From JAEUOS01 sp031423955 (lineage in GTDB: Bacteria > Pseudomonadota > Gammaproteobacteria > Burkholderiales > JAEUOS01): 64,000 bases of DNA. The notes beneath the pieces were generated by a model. That model saw only the letters and a list, made by a program, of their open reading frames with translations. It searched no databases and was not told the origin of the DNA. Position 1 is the first letter of the stretch; every line of letters starts with the position of its first letter. Positions 31,675 through 39,852 of the stretch are shown piece by piece. The stretch is taken from positions 3,308 to 67,307 of the forward strand of contig JANPGJ010000342.1 of the NCBI GenBank assembly GCA_031423955.1. The letters run 5' to 3'. Position numbers and translations under genes: made by a program.

Positions 31675-32547
31675 CTAGCTGGCGTCGATCAGCTTGATCG
31701 CTTTCTCCAGGCTGCGGCGCATGCGGTTGAACGATTTCGCCAGCAGCGCCACTTCGTCCTTGCCGGATTCCGGCAGGGGCTCGGAGTCCATTTGGCCCAT
31801 GCTGATCTTGTCGGCCGCCGATGACATGCGGCGGATCGGCTGCACGATCATCACCGACAACATCACGTTGAGAATCACGAACAAAACGATGAACACCCCG
31901 GTCAGGGACAGCATGAAGGTGTTGAAGGCGCGGTTGGCGTTGGAAATCGGCAGCGCCATCGGCACCGACACCACTTGGGCGCCGATGATTTCATTCAACT
32001 TCCAGCCATAGCCGTTGCTCGGACCATAGGCCTTGACCATCGCGGGCGGCGCCATGTCGGGCGTGGTATGGCACAAGAGGCAGGCCGGATCCTTGATCTG
32101 CAGCGGTCGCGCCAGGTAGAGCGAGGGGCCGTTGGGCGTCATCCTGGTGCCGCTGGTCTCGCGCAGGGCATCGTTGTTGCGAAAGGCATTGACGATGTCG
32201 GCTTCCCACTCGGTGGCGCGGTCGGTCGGATTGGTCGGGTTGAGCGTGGCTTCCTTGTAGAAGTAATCCGGGTATTTCTTGTGCAACAGGCCCATGATCT
32301 GGGTCGCGCCGTAGGCTGGCACACTTTGCGGCAGGAACTCATCGGCCGCGACCCGCAGCGCCGGCCGGACCTTCTCGACGGTATAGCTGCGCATCGCAAG
32401 CGCCGCTTCCATCATCACCCCTGCGCTGCGCACCACTTCCTCGCGGGCATTCTTGTGCAGCAGGTTGTACGAGATGCTCCCGGATACGGCCAATCCGAGC
32501 ACAAACACGAATGACAACACCAGGTTGAACTTGAGTCGCAGGCCCAT
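31675..32547 (-). CDS. Periplasmic c-heme sensor, Tll0287-like (DUF3365) plus HAMP
   Basis: 290 residues from ATG 32547, preceded by GAGGGGAAA. TM1 is at about 7-29. The periplasmic Tll0287-like domain carries a c-type heme attachment site CLLCH (156-160), with family features GLLHKKYPDYFYKEA, LNPTNPTDRATEWE and YGWKLNEIIGAQVVSVPM. TM2 is at about 211-234, followed by a HAMP domain at about 235-285 and nothing else. With no kinase or methyl-accepting domain of its own, the output must go to another protein, most likely the soluble Ser/Thr kinase encoded next. Expected ligands are redox agents or diatomic gases. Confidence 0.9.
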   Translation of the reverse strand: MGLRLKFNLVLSFVFVLGLAVSGSISYNLLHKNAREEVVRSAGVMMEAALAMRSYTVEKVRPALRVAADEFLPQSVPAYGATQIMGLLHKKYPDYFYKEATLNPTNPTDRATEWEADIVNAFRNNDALRETSGTRMTPNGPSLYLARPLQIKDPACLLCHTTPDMAPPAMVKAYGPSNGYGWKLNEIIGAQVVSVPMALPISNANRAFNTFMLSLTGVFIVLFVILNVMLSVMIVQPIRRMSSAADKISMGQMDSEPLPESGKDEVALLAKSFNRMRRSLEKAIKLIDAS

Positions 32548-32628
32548 CTGTTTCCCCTCGCCAAATTGCCGGTTCAACCGCACACTGTCGCATGGTCCGA
32601 ACCGGTTTGCGTCACCCTGCCGACCGCG

Positions 32629-33432
32629 TCATGCGCCTGTTGCCGGCCAATCGTAATCGATGGTCAGCGGCGCATGGTCGCTGAAGCGCTGATCCTTGTA
32701 TATCGTCGCGGTTTTCGCACGCGCGGCGATTCCCGGCGTTGCGATCTGGTAATCAAGGCGCCAACCGACGTTTTTTTCGTATGCGGCACCGCGATTGCTC
32801 CACCAAGTATAGGCCTCGCCGGTGGTTTCCGGATGCAGCTTCCGATAGACGTCGACGAAGCCGACCTGTTCGAAGACCCGGCCCAGCCAGGCGCGCTCTT
32901 CCGGCAGAAAGCCCGAGTTCTTCTGGTTGCTTTTCCAGTTCTTCAGGTCGATCTCGCGGTGCGCGATGTTGAAATCGCCGCAGATCACGACTTCGCGCCG
33001 GGCTTTTTTCAATTTCTTCAGGTGCGGCAGGAATTCCTCGAGAAAACGGAACTTCGCCTGCTGCCGCTCTTCGCCGGACGACCCCGATGGCTGGTATAGC
33101 GACACCACCGAGTAGCCGTCGAAGTCGCCGCGCACATAGCGACCCTCGGCGTCGAATTCCTGTGACCCGAAGCCGGTTTGCACACGCTTGGGCACCAGTC
33201 GGCTGTACAGGCCGACCCCGCTGTAGCCTTTTTTCTGGGCGTAATGGAAGTGACCGTTGAGGTAGCTTTGCGGCGCCCCCGGCATCAGGAAATCGGCCGT
33301 CATGTCGGCTTCCTGGGCCTTGATTTCCTGCACGCACAAGGCATCGGCCTTTTGCTTGCGCAGCCAGTCGAAACAGCCCTTTTTCGCTGCCGAACGAATG
33401 CCATTGAGGTTGAGTGAGATAATCCGCAACAT
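32629..33432 (-). CDS. xth: Exodeoxyribonuclease III
   Basis: 267 residues from ATG 33432. Exo III/AP endonuclease family motifs: LRIISLNLNGIRSA (metal Asn), CVQEIKAQ (metal Glu), VVSLYQPSGSS, CGDFNIAHREIDL (catalytic Asp/Asn) and the C-terminal RFSDHAPLTIDYD (SDH catalytic triad). It cuts at abasic sites and degrades 3' ends in base-excision repair. It is divergent from pyrE with only 21 bp between start codons, so promoter elements of each gene must overlap the other's coding sequence or leader. Confidence 0.96.
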   Translation of the reverse strand: MLRIISLNLNGIRSAAKKGCFDWLRKQKADALCVQEIKAQEADMTADFLMPGAPQSYLNGHFHYAQKKGYSGVGLYSRLVPKRVQTGFGSQEFDAEGRYVRGDFDGYSVVSLYQPSGSSGEERQQAKFRFLEEFLPHLKKLKKARREVVICGDFNIAHREIDLKNWKSNQKNSGFLPEERAWLGRVFEQVGFVDVYRKLHPETTGEAYTWWSNRGAAYEKNVGWRLDYQIATPGIAARAKTATIYKDQRFSDHAPLTIDYDWPATGA

Positions 33433-33453
33433 TCGTTGACTGTGCCTAAAGAT

Positions 33454-34107
33454 ATGGCTGACTTGCGTCAGGCGTTCATTCGCTTCTGCATCGAGTCGAA
33501 GGTGCTGACCTTCGGCGAGTTCATGACCAAGGCAGGTCGCCTGTCGCCGTATTTCTTCAACGCCGGCTCGTTTGACCATGGTGCGGCGCTTGGCCGCCTC
33601 GCCGAATTCTATGCCAAGACAATTGTCAGCGCCGGCCCGGCGTTCGACATGCTGTTCGGCCCGGCCTACAAAGGCATTCCGCTGGCCGCCGCGACCGCGG
33701 TTGAACTGGCGCGCGTCGGCCGCGACGTGCCGTTCGCCTACAACCGCAAGGAAGCCAAGGACCACGGCGAAGGCGGCGTGATCGTCGGCCGCCCCTTGGG
33801 TGGCCGCGTGCTGATCATCGACGACGTGATTTCCGCCGGCACCTCGGTGCGCGAATCGGTGCAATTGATTCGCGCCGCCAATGCGACGGTCGCCGGCGTG
33901 GTGATCGCGCTCGACCGGATGGAACGCGGCAGCGGCGAACTGTCGGCGGTCGAGGAGGTCAACCGCCTGTACGGGGTGCCCGTTACATGTATTGCCAGCC
34001 TCACCGACGTGCTGGGTTATCTGGATGACTCGGCCGACCCGGCATTGCTACAATCACGCGACGCGGTGGCCGCTTACCGGCGGGCTTACGGAACGAACGG
34101 GGGTTGA
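33454..34107 (+). CDS. pyrE: Orotate phosphoribosyltransferase
   Basis: 217 residues from ATG 33454 (a TTG at 33436 would add six). PyrE signatures: LTFGEFMTKAGRLSPYFFNA, FGPAYKGIPLA, FAYNRKEAKDHGEGG and the PRPP-binding loop VLIIDDVISAGTSVRE. It converts orotate and PRPP to OMP in pyrimidine synthesis, as a cytosolic homodimer. A DUF4124 gene follows one nucleotide after the stop. Confidence 0.97.
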   Translation: MADLRQAFIRFCIESKVLTFGEFMTKAGRLSPYFFNAGSFDHGAALGRLAEFYAKTIVSAGPAFDMLFGPAYKGIPLAAATAVELARVGRDVPFAYNRKEAKDHGEGGVIVGRPLGGRVLIIDDVISAGTSVRESVQLIRAANATVAGVVIALDRMERGSGELSAVEEVNRLYGVPVTCIASLTDVLGYLDDSADPALLQSRDAVAAYRRAYGTNGG

Positions 34108-34108
34108 G

Positions 34109-34753
34109 TTGATCAAGCGGGCGCTGTTCTGCGTGCTTGTCCTGGCCGGACTGACTGCGGCCGGCGCGACGCTGCACGCGCAGACCCGTATCTATACCTG
34201 CAAAGATGCCAACGGCAAGACCATCACCTCCGACCGGCCCTTGCCCGAGTGCCAGGGCCGCGAGGGCCGGGTGCTTTCCGGGCAGGGCGCCACGGTCAAG
34301 AAAATCGAGGCCCCGCTGACGCCGGAACAGCAGGCCGCGCGCGACATCGAAGACCAGAAAAAGCGCCAGGAAGACGAACTTCGGCGCGAACAGGCGCGGC
34401 GCGACAAGGCCTTGCTCAACACCTATGCCGGGGTCGACGACATTGAAAGCAAGCGTCAGCGCGCCTTGGCCCAGGTCGAGCGCGAAGCCCGTGAGTCCGA
34501 GCGGCGAATTTCGCTTCTCGAACGCCAAGCGTCGGAAAATCGCGCCGAGGCCGAGTTCTACAAGAAGAAGCAGATGCCGGCCGACTTGAAGCGCAAGCTT
34601 GACGAGAACGAAGCTGCCTTGAAGGCCGAAAAACACTTGCTGGCCTCGAAGAAGAGCGAGGTCGCACAAGTCAACGTCAAGTTCGACGAAGACAAGCGGC
34701 GCTATGTCGAACTGACCAATTCGCTGTCGCCCGACAGGTCGGTCAAACGGTAG
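34109..34753 (+). CDS. DUF4124 exported protein with coiled coil
   Basis: 214 residues with a TTG start one nucleotide after pyrE, preceded by GGGGG. A signal peptide (about 1-25, VLAGLTAAGATLHAQ) is followed by the DUF4124 motif RIYTCKDANGKTITSDRP with its conserved Cys pair. Residues about 70-200 are a highly charged coiled coil (QEDELRREQARRDKALL, RQRALAQVEREARESERRIS). DUF4124 proteins are periplasmic and uncharacterised. Cotranscription with pyrE is likely from spacing but has no metabolic explanation. Confidence 0.82.
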   Translation: MIKRALFCVLVLAGLTAAGATLHAQTRIYTCKDANGKTITSDRPLPECQGREGRVLSGQGATVKKIEAPLTPEQQAARDIEDQKKRQEDELRREQARRDKALLNTYAGVDDIESKRQRALAQVEREARESERRISLLERQASENRAEAEFYKKKQMPADLKRKLDENEAALKAEKHLLASKKSEVAQVNVKFDEDKRRYVELTNSLSPDRSVKR

Positions 34754-34868
34754 AGGCAAGTGACAAGGCGCGTGGCGACGTGCCTGCGCGTCGCGGCGGA
34801 AACATCATCGATAGCAGCCGCAGAGGCCTGTAGTTCAGCGCGCACTTGAATTTGGCAGAAAAGCAGCT

Positions 34869-36323
34869 TCAGGCCAGCAATTTGCGCTTGAGAACCTCGT
34901 TGACCTGTGCCGGATTGGCCTTGCCCTTGCTCGCTTTCATGGCCTGCCCGACCAGCGCATTGAACGCCTTTTCCCGACCGGAGCGAAATTCCTCGACCGA
35001 CTTCGGATTGGCGGCCAATACCTCATCGATGATTTTTTCGATCGCGCCGGCGTCGCTGATCTGCTTCAAGCCTTTGGCCTCGATCACCGCATCGGCACTG
35101 CTGACGGTGCCTTCCCTGCCGTCCTGCCACAAGGATGCGAACACTTCCTTGGCCATCTTGCCGGACAGGGTGCCGTCGGCGATGCGCTTGAGGAGGCCGC
35201 CTAACTGCTCCGGTGCGAGAGGTGATTGGGCAGCGTCGAGGCCGGCGTCGTTGAGGTGCCCAAGCAGGTCGCCGGTGACCCAGTTGGCGACCAGTTTGGG
35301 GTCGCCGCCGGATGTCCTGATCGCGCTCTCGAAGTAGACCGCGAGCGAGCGGGTCGAGGTCAGGGTGGCGGCATCGTAGGCGGTCAGCCCGTAGGCCGAC
35401 TCGAATCGCGTGCGCATCGCCTGCGGCAATTCAGGCATCAGCGACTTGATGCGCGCCACGGTGGCGGCGGTGATCTCCAGCGGCAGCAAATCCGGGTCCG
35501 GGAAGTAGCGATAGTCCATCGCGTCTTCCTTGCTGCGCATCGAACGCGTCTCGTCGCGGTCGGGGTCGTAGAGGCGGGTTTCCTGCACCACCCGGCCACC
35601 GTCTTCGATCAGTTCGATCTGCCGTGCGATCTCGTGCTCGATTGCCTTTTCCATGAAGCGGAACGAATTGAGGTTCTTGATCTCGCAGCGGGTGCCGAAT
35701 TCCTGCCGGCCTTTCGGGCGCACCGATACATTGGCGTCGCAACGGAACGAGCCTTCCTGCATGTTGCCATCGCAGATGCCAAGCCAGGTCACCAGGCCGT
35801 GCAGGGCCTTGGCATAGGCAACCGCTTCGGCGCTTGAGCGCAGTTCGGGTTCGGTGACAATTTCCAGAAGGGGGGTGCCGGCACGATTCAAGTCTATGCC
35901 CGACATGCCCTGGTAGTCCTCATGCAGCGATTTGCCGGCGTCTTCCTCAAGATGGGCGCGCGTCAGGTGCACCGTTTTTTCCACCCCGTCCACCATGATC
36001 GACAGCGCACCGCCCTGGACCACCGGAATTTCGTACTGGCTGATCTGGTAACCCTTGGGCAGGTCGGGGTAGAAGTAATTCTTGCGCGCGAAGATCGAGC
36101 GGTCGGCGATGGTGGCGCCGACCGCCAGGCCGAACTTCACCGCGCATTCGACCACGCCGGCGTTGAGCACCGGCAACACGCCCGGCAGCGCCAGGTCGAT
36201 GGCGCTGGCCTGCACGTTGGGTGCCGCCCCGAATTGTGTCGGGCTGCCGGAAAAAATTTTCGATCGGGTCGCCAATTGGGCATGTGTTTCAAGCCCGATG
36301 ACGACTTCCCACTCGCTTCGCAT
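34869..36323 (-). CDS. gatB: Asp-tRNA(Asn)/Glu-tRNA(Gln) amidotransferase subunit B
   Basis: 484 residues, full length. GatB motifs: VVIGLETHAQLATRSKIFSG at the N-terminus, FYPDLPKGYQISQYE, HLEEDAGKSLHE and SGIDLNRAGTPLLEIVTEPE in the kinase-like core, and a C-terminal YqeY-like tail domain at about 330-484. It binds the mischarged tRNA and phosphorylates the acyl group for transamidation by GatA. It is the last gene of the minus-strand gatC-gatA-unknown-gatB operon, 3 nt after the small unknown gene. Confidence 0.97.
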   Translation of the reverse strand: MRSEWEVVIGLETHAQLATRSKIFSGSPTQFGAAPNVQASAIDLALPGVLPVLNAGVVECAVKFGLAVGATIADRSIFARKNYFYPDLPKGYQISQYEIPVVQGGALSIMVDGVEKTVHLTRAHLEEDAGKSLHEDYQGMSGIDLNRAGTPLLEIVTEPELRSSAEAVAYAKALHGLVTWLGICDGNMQEGSFRCDANVSVRPKGRQEFGTRCEIKNLNSFRFMEKAIEHEIARQIELIEDGGRVVQETRLYDPDRDETRSMRSKEDAMDYRYFPDPDLLPLEITAATVARIKSLMPELPQAMRTRFESAYGLTAYDAATLTSTRSLAVYFESAIRTSGGDPKLVANWVTGDLLGHLNDAGLDAAQSPLAPEQLGGLLKRIADGTLSGKMAKEVFASLWQDGREGTVSSADAVIEAKGLKQISDAGAIEKIIDEVLAANPKSVEEFRSGREKAFNALVGQAMKASKGKANPAQVNEVLKRKLLA

Positions 36324-36326
36324 GGT

Positions 36327-36539
36327 CTAGTCTTCCTCGCCTTTCAGATATGCGGGCATCAGGTCCGGACGCAAGAGGTAGATCTGGTGCCGTATCAACA
36401 TCAGTTCGGCCATTGCGGTGCCGATCCGCGCGACCTGTTCGGACTGCATGCCGCTGCCTTCACGCATGTCGGCTGCGGCCTCGTCGAGCAGCTTCGAGGC
36501 TTCGGTCAGCTTGGCGTGGATATTGTCGAGTTTGGCCAT
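36327..36539 (-). CDS. Small helical protein inside the gat operon (unknown)
   Basis: 70 residues from ATG 36539 (MAKLDNIHAKLTEASKLLDE). It is predicted to be almost fully helical and acidic, with no Cys and no membrane segment. It sits between gatA (88 bp upstream) and gatB (3 nt downstream), so it is probably translationally linked to gatB. I recognise no family. Operon position suggests a tie to the amidotransferase or merely an inserted gene. Confidence 0.7.
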   Translation of the reverse strand: MAKLDNIHAKLTEASKLLDEAAADMREGSGMQSEQVARIGTAMAELMLIRHQIYLLRPDLMPAYLKGEED

Positions 36540-36627
36540 GCTTATGGTCACGCGCCGGCAAGCCGGGCAGGATTGCAGGTTGTAGATGGCTGGCGGCCGG
36601 AGCAGTGACAGCCTGTGTCCGGCTGTC

Positions 36628-38082
36628 TCACTCGATGCCCCGCGGCATGCGTTTGTGCCAGTCGGTGGCCTGCTGATAGCGGTGCGCGACGCCCAGCAGT
36701 TTCGATTCCTCGAAGTAGTTGGCGGTCAGCTGCAAGCCCACCGGCAGGTTGCGCGCGCCAAACCCGCAGGGCACGCTCATTCCCGGCAGCCCTGCCAGGC
36801 TGCCGGGAATGGTGTAGAGGTCGGAGAGGTACATCTCGACCGGGTCCGCCGCTTTTTCGCCGAAACCGAAGGCGACACTGGTGGTGACCGGCCCGGCAAT
36901 GATGTCGCACTCGCGAAACGCCTGTTGAAACTCGTCGGCGATGATGCGCCGCACGCGCTGCGCTTTCAGATAGTAGGCATCGTAATAACCGTGCGACAGC
37001 ACGTAGGCGCCGATCAGGATGCGCCGCTTCGGTTCCGGCCCGAAGCCTTCGGCGCGCGACTTCTTGATCATGTCGGCCAGGTCGGTGTAATTGGCGGCGC
37101 GATGGCCGTAGCGCACACCGTCGAATCGCGACAGGTTGCTCGAACACTCGGCCGGCGCGATCACGTAATACACCGGGATGCCCAGTTCGGCATTGGGCAG
37201 CGAAATCTCGGTCAGGATCGCGCCCATTTTTTCGTACTCGGCGAGCGCTGCGCGCACCGCCGCCTCGACATCGGGCTTCAAGCCCCTGCCGAAAAACTCT
37301 TTCGGCAGGCCGATGCGCAGGCCCTTGATCGGCACACCGAGATCGCGCGTGTAGTCTTCCGGCGCGCGCTCGACGCTGGTCGAGTCGCGGGCGTCGAAGC
37401 CCAGCATGGCGTTGAAAATCATCGCCGCATCTTCGGCGGATTGCGTCATGATGCCGGCCTGATCGAGGCTGGAGGCGAACGCGATCATGCCCCAGCGCGA
37501 GGCGCGCCCGTAGGTCGGCTTGATGCCGGTAATCCCGGAAAACGCCGCCGGTTCGCGGATCGAACCGCCGGTGTCGGTGGCGGTGGCGGCCGGCGCGATC
37601 CGTGCGGCAACCGCGGTGGCCGAGCCGCCGGAACTGCCGCCCGGTACCGCGTTGGCGTCCCACGGGTTTCTGACAATGCCGTAGGCGCTGTTTTCGTTCG
37701 ACGAGCCCATCGCGAATTCGTCGCAGTTGAGCTTGCCCAGGGTCACCATGCCGGCCGCGGCCATGTTCGACACCACGGTGGCGTCAAACGGGCTCATGTA
37801 GCCCTTGAGCATTTTCGAGGCAGCGGTCGAGGCGAAGTCGCGGGTGACGAAAATGTCCTTGTGCGCCACCGGAACGCCGGTCAGGGCGCCGCCGTTGCCG
37901 GCGCTGCGCGCGGCGTCCGCCGCCCGCGCCTGCGCCAGCGTGACCTCGGGGCGCACATCCAGAAAGGCGTTCAAGTTACGGAATTTCTCGATGCGGTCGA
38001 GATACATGCGCGCCAGCTCGACCGCCGACACCTGCTTGGCCTCCAGCAGTTGCGACAACTCGGCAACGGTTTTATCGAACAT
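36628..38082 (-). CDS. gatA: Asp-tRNA(Asn)/Glu-tRNA(Gln) amidotransferase subunit A
   Basis: 484 residues. Amidase-signature elements are clear: the catalytic Lys in GVPVAHKDIFVT, the Gly/Ser-rich stretch VPGGSSGGSATAVAA and the nucleophile region TDTGGSIREPAAFSGITGIK. It releases ammonia from glutamine or asparagine for GatB. Its start lies 4 nt after the gatC stop, giving a tight gatCA unit. GatCAB in a betaproteobacterium mainly makes Asn-tRNA and/or Gln-tRNA; which one cannot be said without the synthetase genes. Confidence 0.97.
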   Translation of the reverse strand: MFDKTVAELSQLLEAKQVSAVELARMYLDRIEKFRNLNAFLDVRPEVTLAQARAADAARSAGNGGALTGVPVAHKDIFVTRDFASTAASKMLKGYMSPFDATVVSNMAAAGMVTLGKLNCDEFAMGSSNENSAYGIVRNPWDANAVPGGSSGGSATAVAARIAPAATATDTGGSIREPAAFSGITGIKPTYGRASRWGMIAFASSLDQAGIMTQSAEDAAMIFNAMLGFDARDSTSVERAPEDYTRDLGVPIKGLRIGLPKEFFGRGLKPDVEAAVRAALAEYEKMGAILTEISLPNAELGIPVYYVIAPAECSSNLSRFDGVRYGHRAANYTDLADMIKKSRAEGFGPEPKRRILIGAYVLSHGYYDAYYLKAQRVRRIIADEFQQAFRECDIIAGPVTTSVAFGFGEKAADPVEMYLSDLYTIPGSLAGLPGMSVPCGFGARNLPVGLQLTANYFEESKLLGVAHRYQQATDWHKRMPRGIE

Positions 38083-38086
38083 CGGT

Positions 38087-38374
38087 CTACTCGATCACTC
38101 TGGGCACCAGAAACAGCCCGTCCTGGGCATCCGGCGCGTTTTTCATGTTCGCCGCGCGCGCATCAACCTCGGTCACGCGGTCTTCGCGCAGGCGTTGTAC
38201 GCCGCCAAGCGGGTGCGACATCGGCTCGATGCCGGTGGTATCGACCTTCGACATGCGTTCGATCATGCCGAAAATGTCGTTGAGTTGCGCCAGCGTGGCA
38301 TCGGCTTCGGCCGCGGATATCTCGATCCGCGCCAGATGCGCGATCCGCGTGACATCGTCAAGGTTGAGTGCCAT
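38087..38374 (-). CDS. gatC: Asp-tRNA(Asn)/Glu-tRNA(Gln) amidotransferase subunit C
   Basis: 95 residues from ATG 38374, preceded by GGTGG-type purine-rich sequence. GatC features: LDDVTRIAHLARIEISAAEA at the N-terminus, LNDIFGMIERMSKVDTTGIE and the conserved end VTEVDARAANMKNAPDAQDG, then FLVPRVIE. It stabilises the GatA-GatB complex. It is the first gene of the gat operon and divergent from mreB across 282 bp. Confidence 0.96.
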   Translation of the reverse strand: MALNLDDVTRIAHLARIEISAAEADATLAQLNDIFGMIERMSKVDTTGIEPMSHPLGGVQRLREDRVTEVDARAANMKNAPDAQDGLFLVPRVIE

Positions 38375-38560
38375 GGAAGGTGGGAGCTGGCGAAAGAAGG
38401 AATGAGGACGGGAGCGAGGTGTGGTGAAAGACGCTAAGGCCGCAGAAAACGGCGACGAGGCAGCCGGCGACGGGTCAAACCAGTACGGGGTTGGGAAAAC
38501 CGCTTGCCAAGGCTGTCGCGACACGTCGAAACCATGTCCGATAGAGGGCGGAACCGATAG

Positions 38561-38575
38561 ATTATAAGGTAGAAT
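38561..38575. promoter_or_regulatory. Back-to-back -10 elements between gatC and mreB
   Basis: A perfect TATAAT is present on the minus strand (plus ATTATA, 38561-38566), facing gatC, and TAGAAT on the plus strand (38570-38575), facing mreB 82 bp away. No good -35 accompanies either one. The rest of the 282-bp gap holds a hairpin (CGCACC-ttttc-GGGTGCG near 38610-38627) in the presumed mreB leader and no gene. Confidence 0.35.
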
Positions 38576-38656
38576 TTGGGGTTATCTTGTGTGGTTACGG
38601 GCACGGCTTCGCACCTTTTCGGGTGCGGCTTGCGATCCGGGTTCTGAAAGCTATTC

Positions 38657-39700
38657 ATGTTCGGTTTCTTGCGCAGTTACTTCTCCAACGATCTGGCGAT
38701 CGATCTTGGTACCGCCAACACGCTGATCTATGTGCGCGGCAAGGGCATTGTTCTGGATGAACCTTCGGTGGTGGCGATCCGCCAGGAAGGCGGTCCGAGC
38801 GGCAAAAAAACGATTCAGGCGGTCGGCAAGGAAGCCAAGCTGATGCTCGGCAAGACGCCGGGCAACATCACTGCGATCCGGCCGATGAAAGACGGTGTGA
38901 TCGCCGATTTCACCGTCACCGAGCAAATGCTCAAGCAGTTCATCAAGCGGGTGCATGAGTCGCGCCTGTTGTCGCCGTCGCCGCGCATCATCATTTGCGT
39001 GCCGTGCGGTTCGACCCAGGTCGAGCGCCGCGCGATCCGCGAATCGGCGCTCGGTGCCGGGGCCTCGCAGGTGTACCTGATCGAGGAACCGATGGCGGCC
39101 GCGATCGGCGCCGAATTGCCGGTGTCCGAGGCTACCGGGTCGATGGTGGTCGACATTGGCGGCGGCACCACCGAGGTCGGCGTGATCTCGCTGGGCGGCA
39201 TGGTCTACGCCGGCAGCGTGCGGGTCGGCGGCGACAAGTTCGACGAGGCGATCATCAACTACATCCGCCGCAACTACGGCATGCTGATCGGCGAGACCAC
39301 CGCCGAATCGATCAAGAAGCAGATCGGCTCGGCGTTTCCGGGTTCGGAAGTCAAGGAAATGGAAGTCAAGGGCCGCAACCTGGCTGAGGGCATCCCGCGT
39401 TCCTTCACCATTTCGTCGAACGAGATTCTCGAAGCGTTGACCGACCCGCTCAATTCAATTGTCTCGGCGGTCAAGTCGGCGCTCGAACAAACCCCGCCCG
39501 AACTCGGTGCCGATATCGCTGAAAAGGGCATGGTATTGACCGGCGGCGGCGCACTCCTGCGCGACCTTGACCGGCTGTTGATGGAAGAGACCGGATTGCC
39601 GGTGATCGTGGCAGAGGATCCCCTGACGTGCGTGGTGCGTGGTTCCGGCATCGCCCTGGAACGGATGGAGAAGCTCGGCGCGATCTTCACCAATGATTGA
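38657..39700 (+). CDS. mreB: Rod-shape-determining actin homologue MreB
   Basis: 347 residues. The actin-fold phosphate loops are DLGTANTLIYVRGKGIVLDE near the N-terminus and VVDIGGGTTEVGVISLGGM near 160, with the adenosine motif TGGGALLRDLDRLL near 292. The N-terminus MFGFLRSYFSNDLAIDLGT is typical of proteobacterial MreB, including the short amphipathic membrane-targeting stretch. It polymerises under the inner membrane to guide the elongasome. It heads mreBCD; mreC follows after 152 bp. Confidence 0.98.
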   Translation: MFGFLRSYFSNDLAIDLGTANTLIYVRGKGIVLDEPSVVAIRQEGGPSGKKTIQAVGKEAKLMLGKTPGNITAIRPMKDGVIADFTVTEQMLKQFIKRVHESRLLSPSPRIIICVPCGSTQVERRAIRESALGAGASQVYLIEEPMAAAIGAELPVSEATGSMVVDIGGGTTEVGVISLGGMVYAGSVRVGGDKFDEAIINYIRRNYGMLIGETTAESIKKQIGSAFPGSEVKEMEVKGRNLAEGIPRSFTISSNEILEALTDPLNSIVSAVKSALEQTPPELGADIAEKGMVLTGGGALLRDLDRLLMEETGLPVIVAEDPLTCVVRGSGIALERMEKLGAIFTND

Positions 39701-39852
39701 CGGAGCCGGCACGGGTGAAAACCTGTTTTCGCCGGATTGAAGCCTCTCGGCGGGCGCCATGGCGGCCGCTTGACGGCGCCCCATCCATGCGGTGCGCGCG
39801 CTTGCAGGCACCGGTCGCGGCATAGCGCCGCGCAGGCAGGTTCGCAAGCCTG

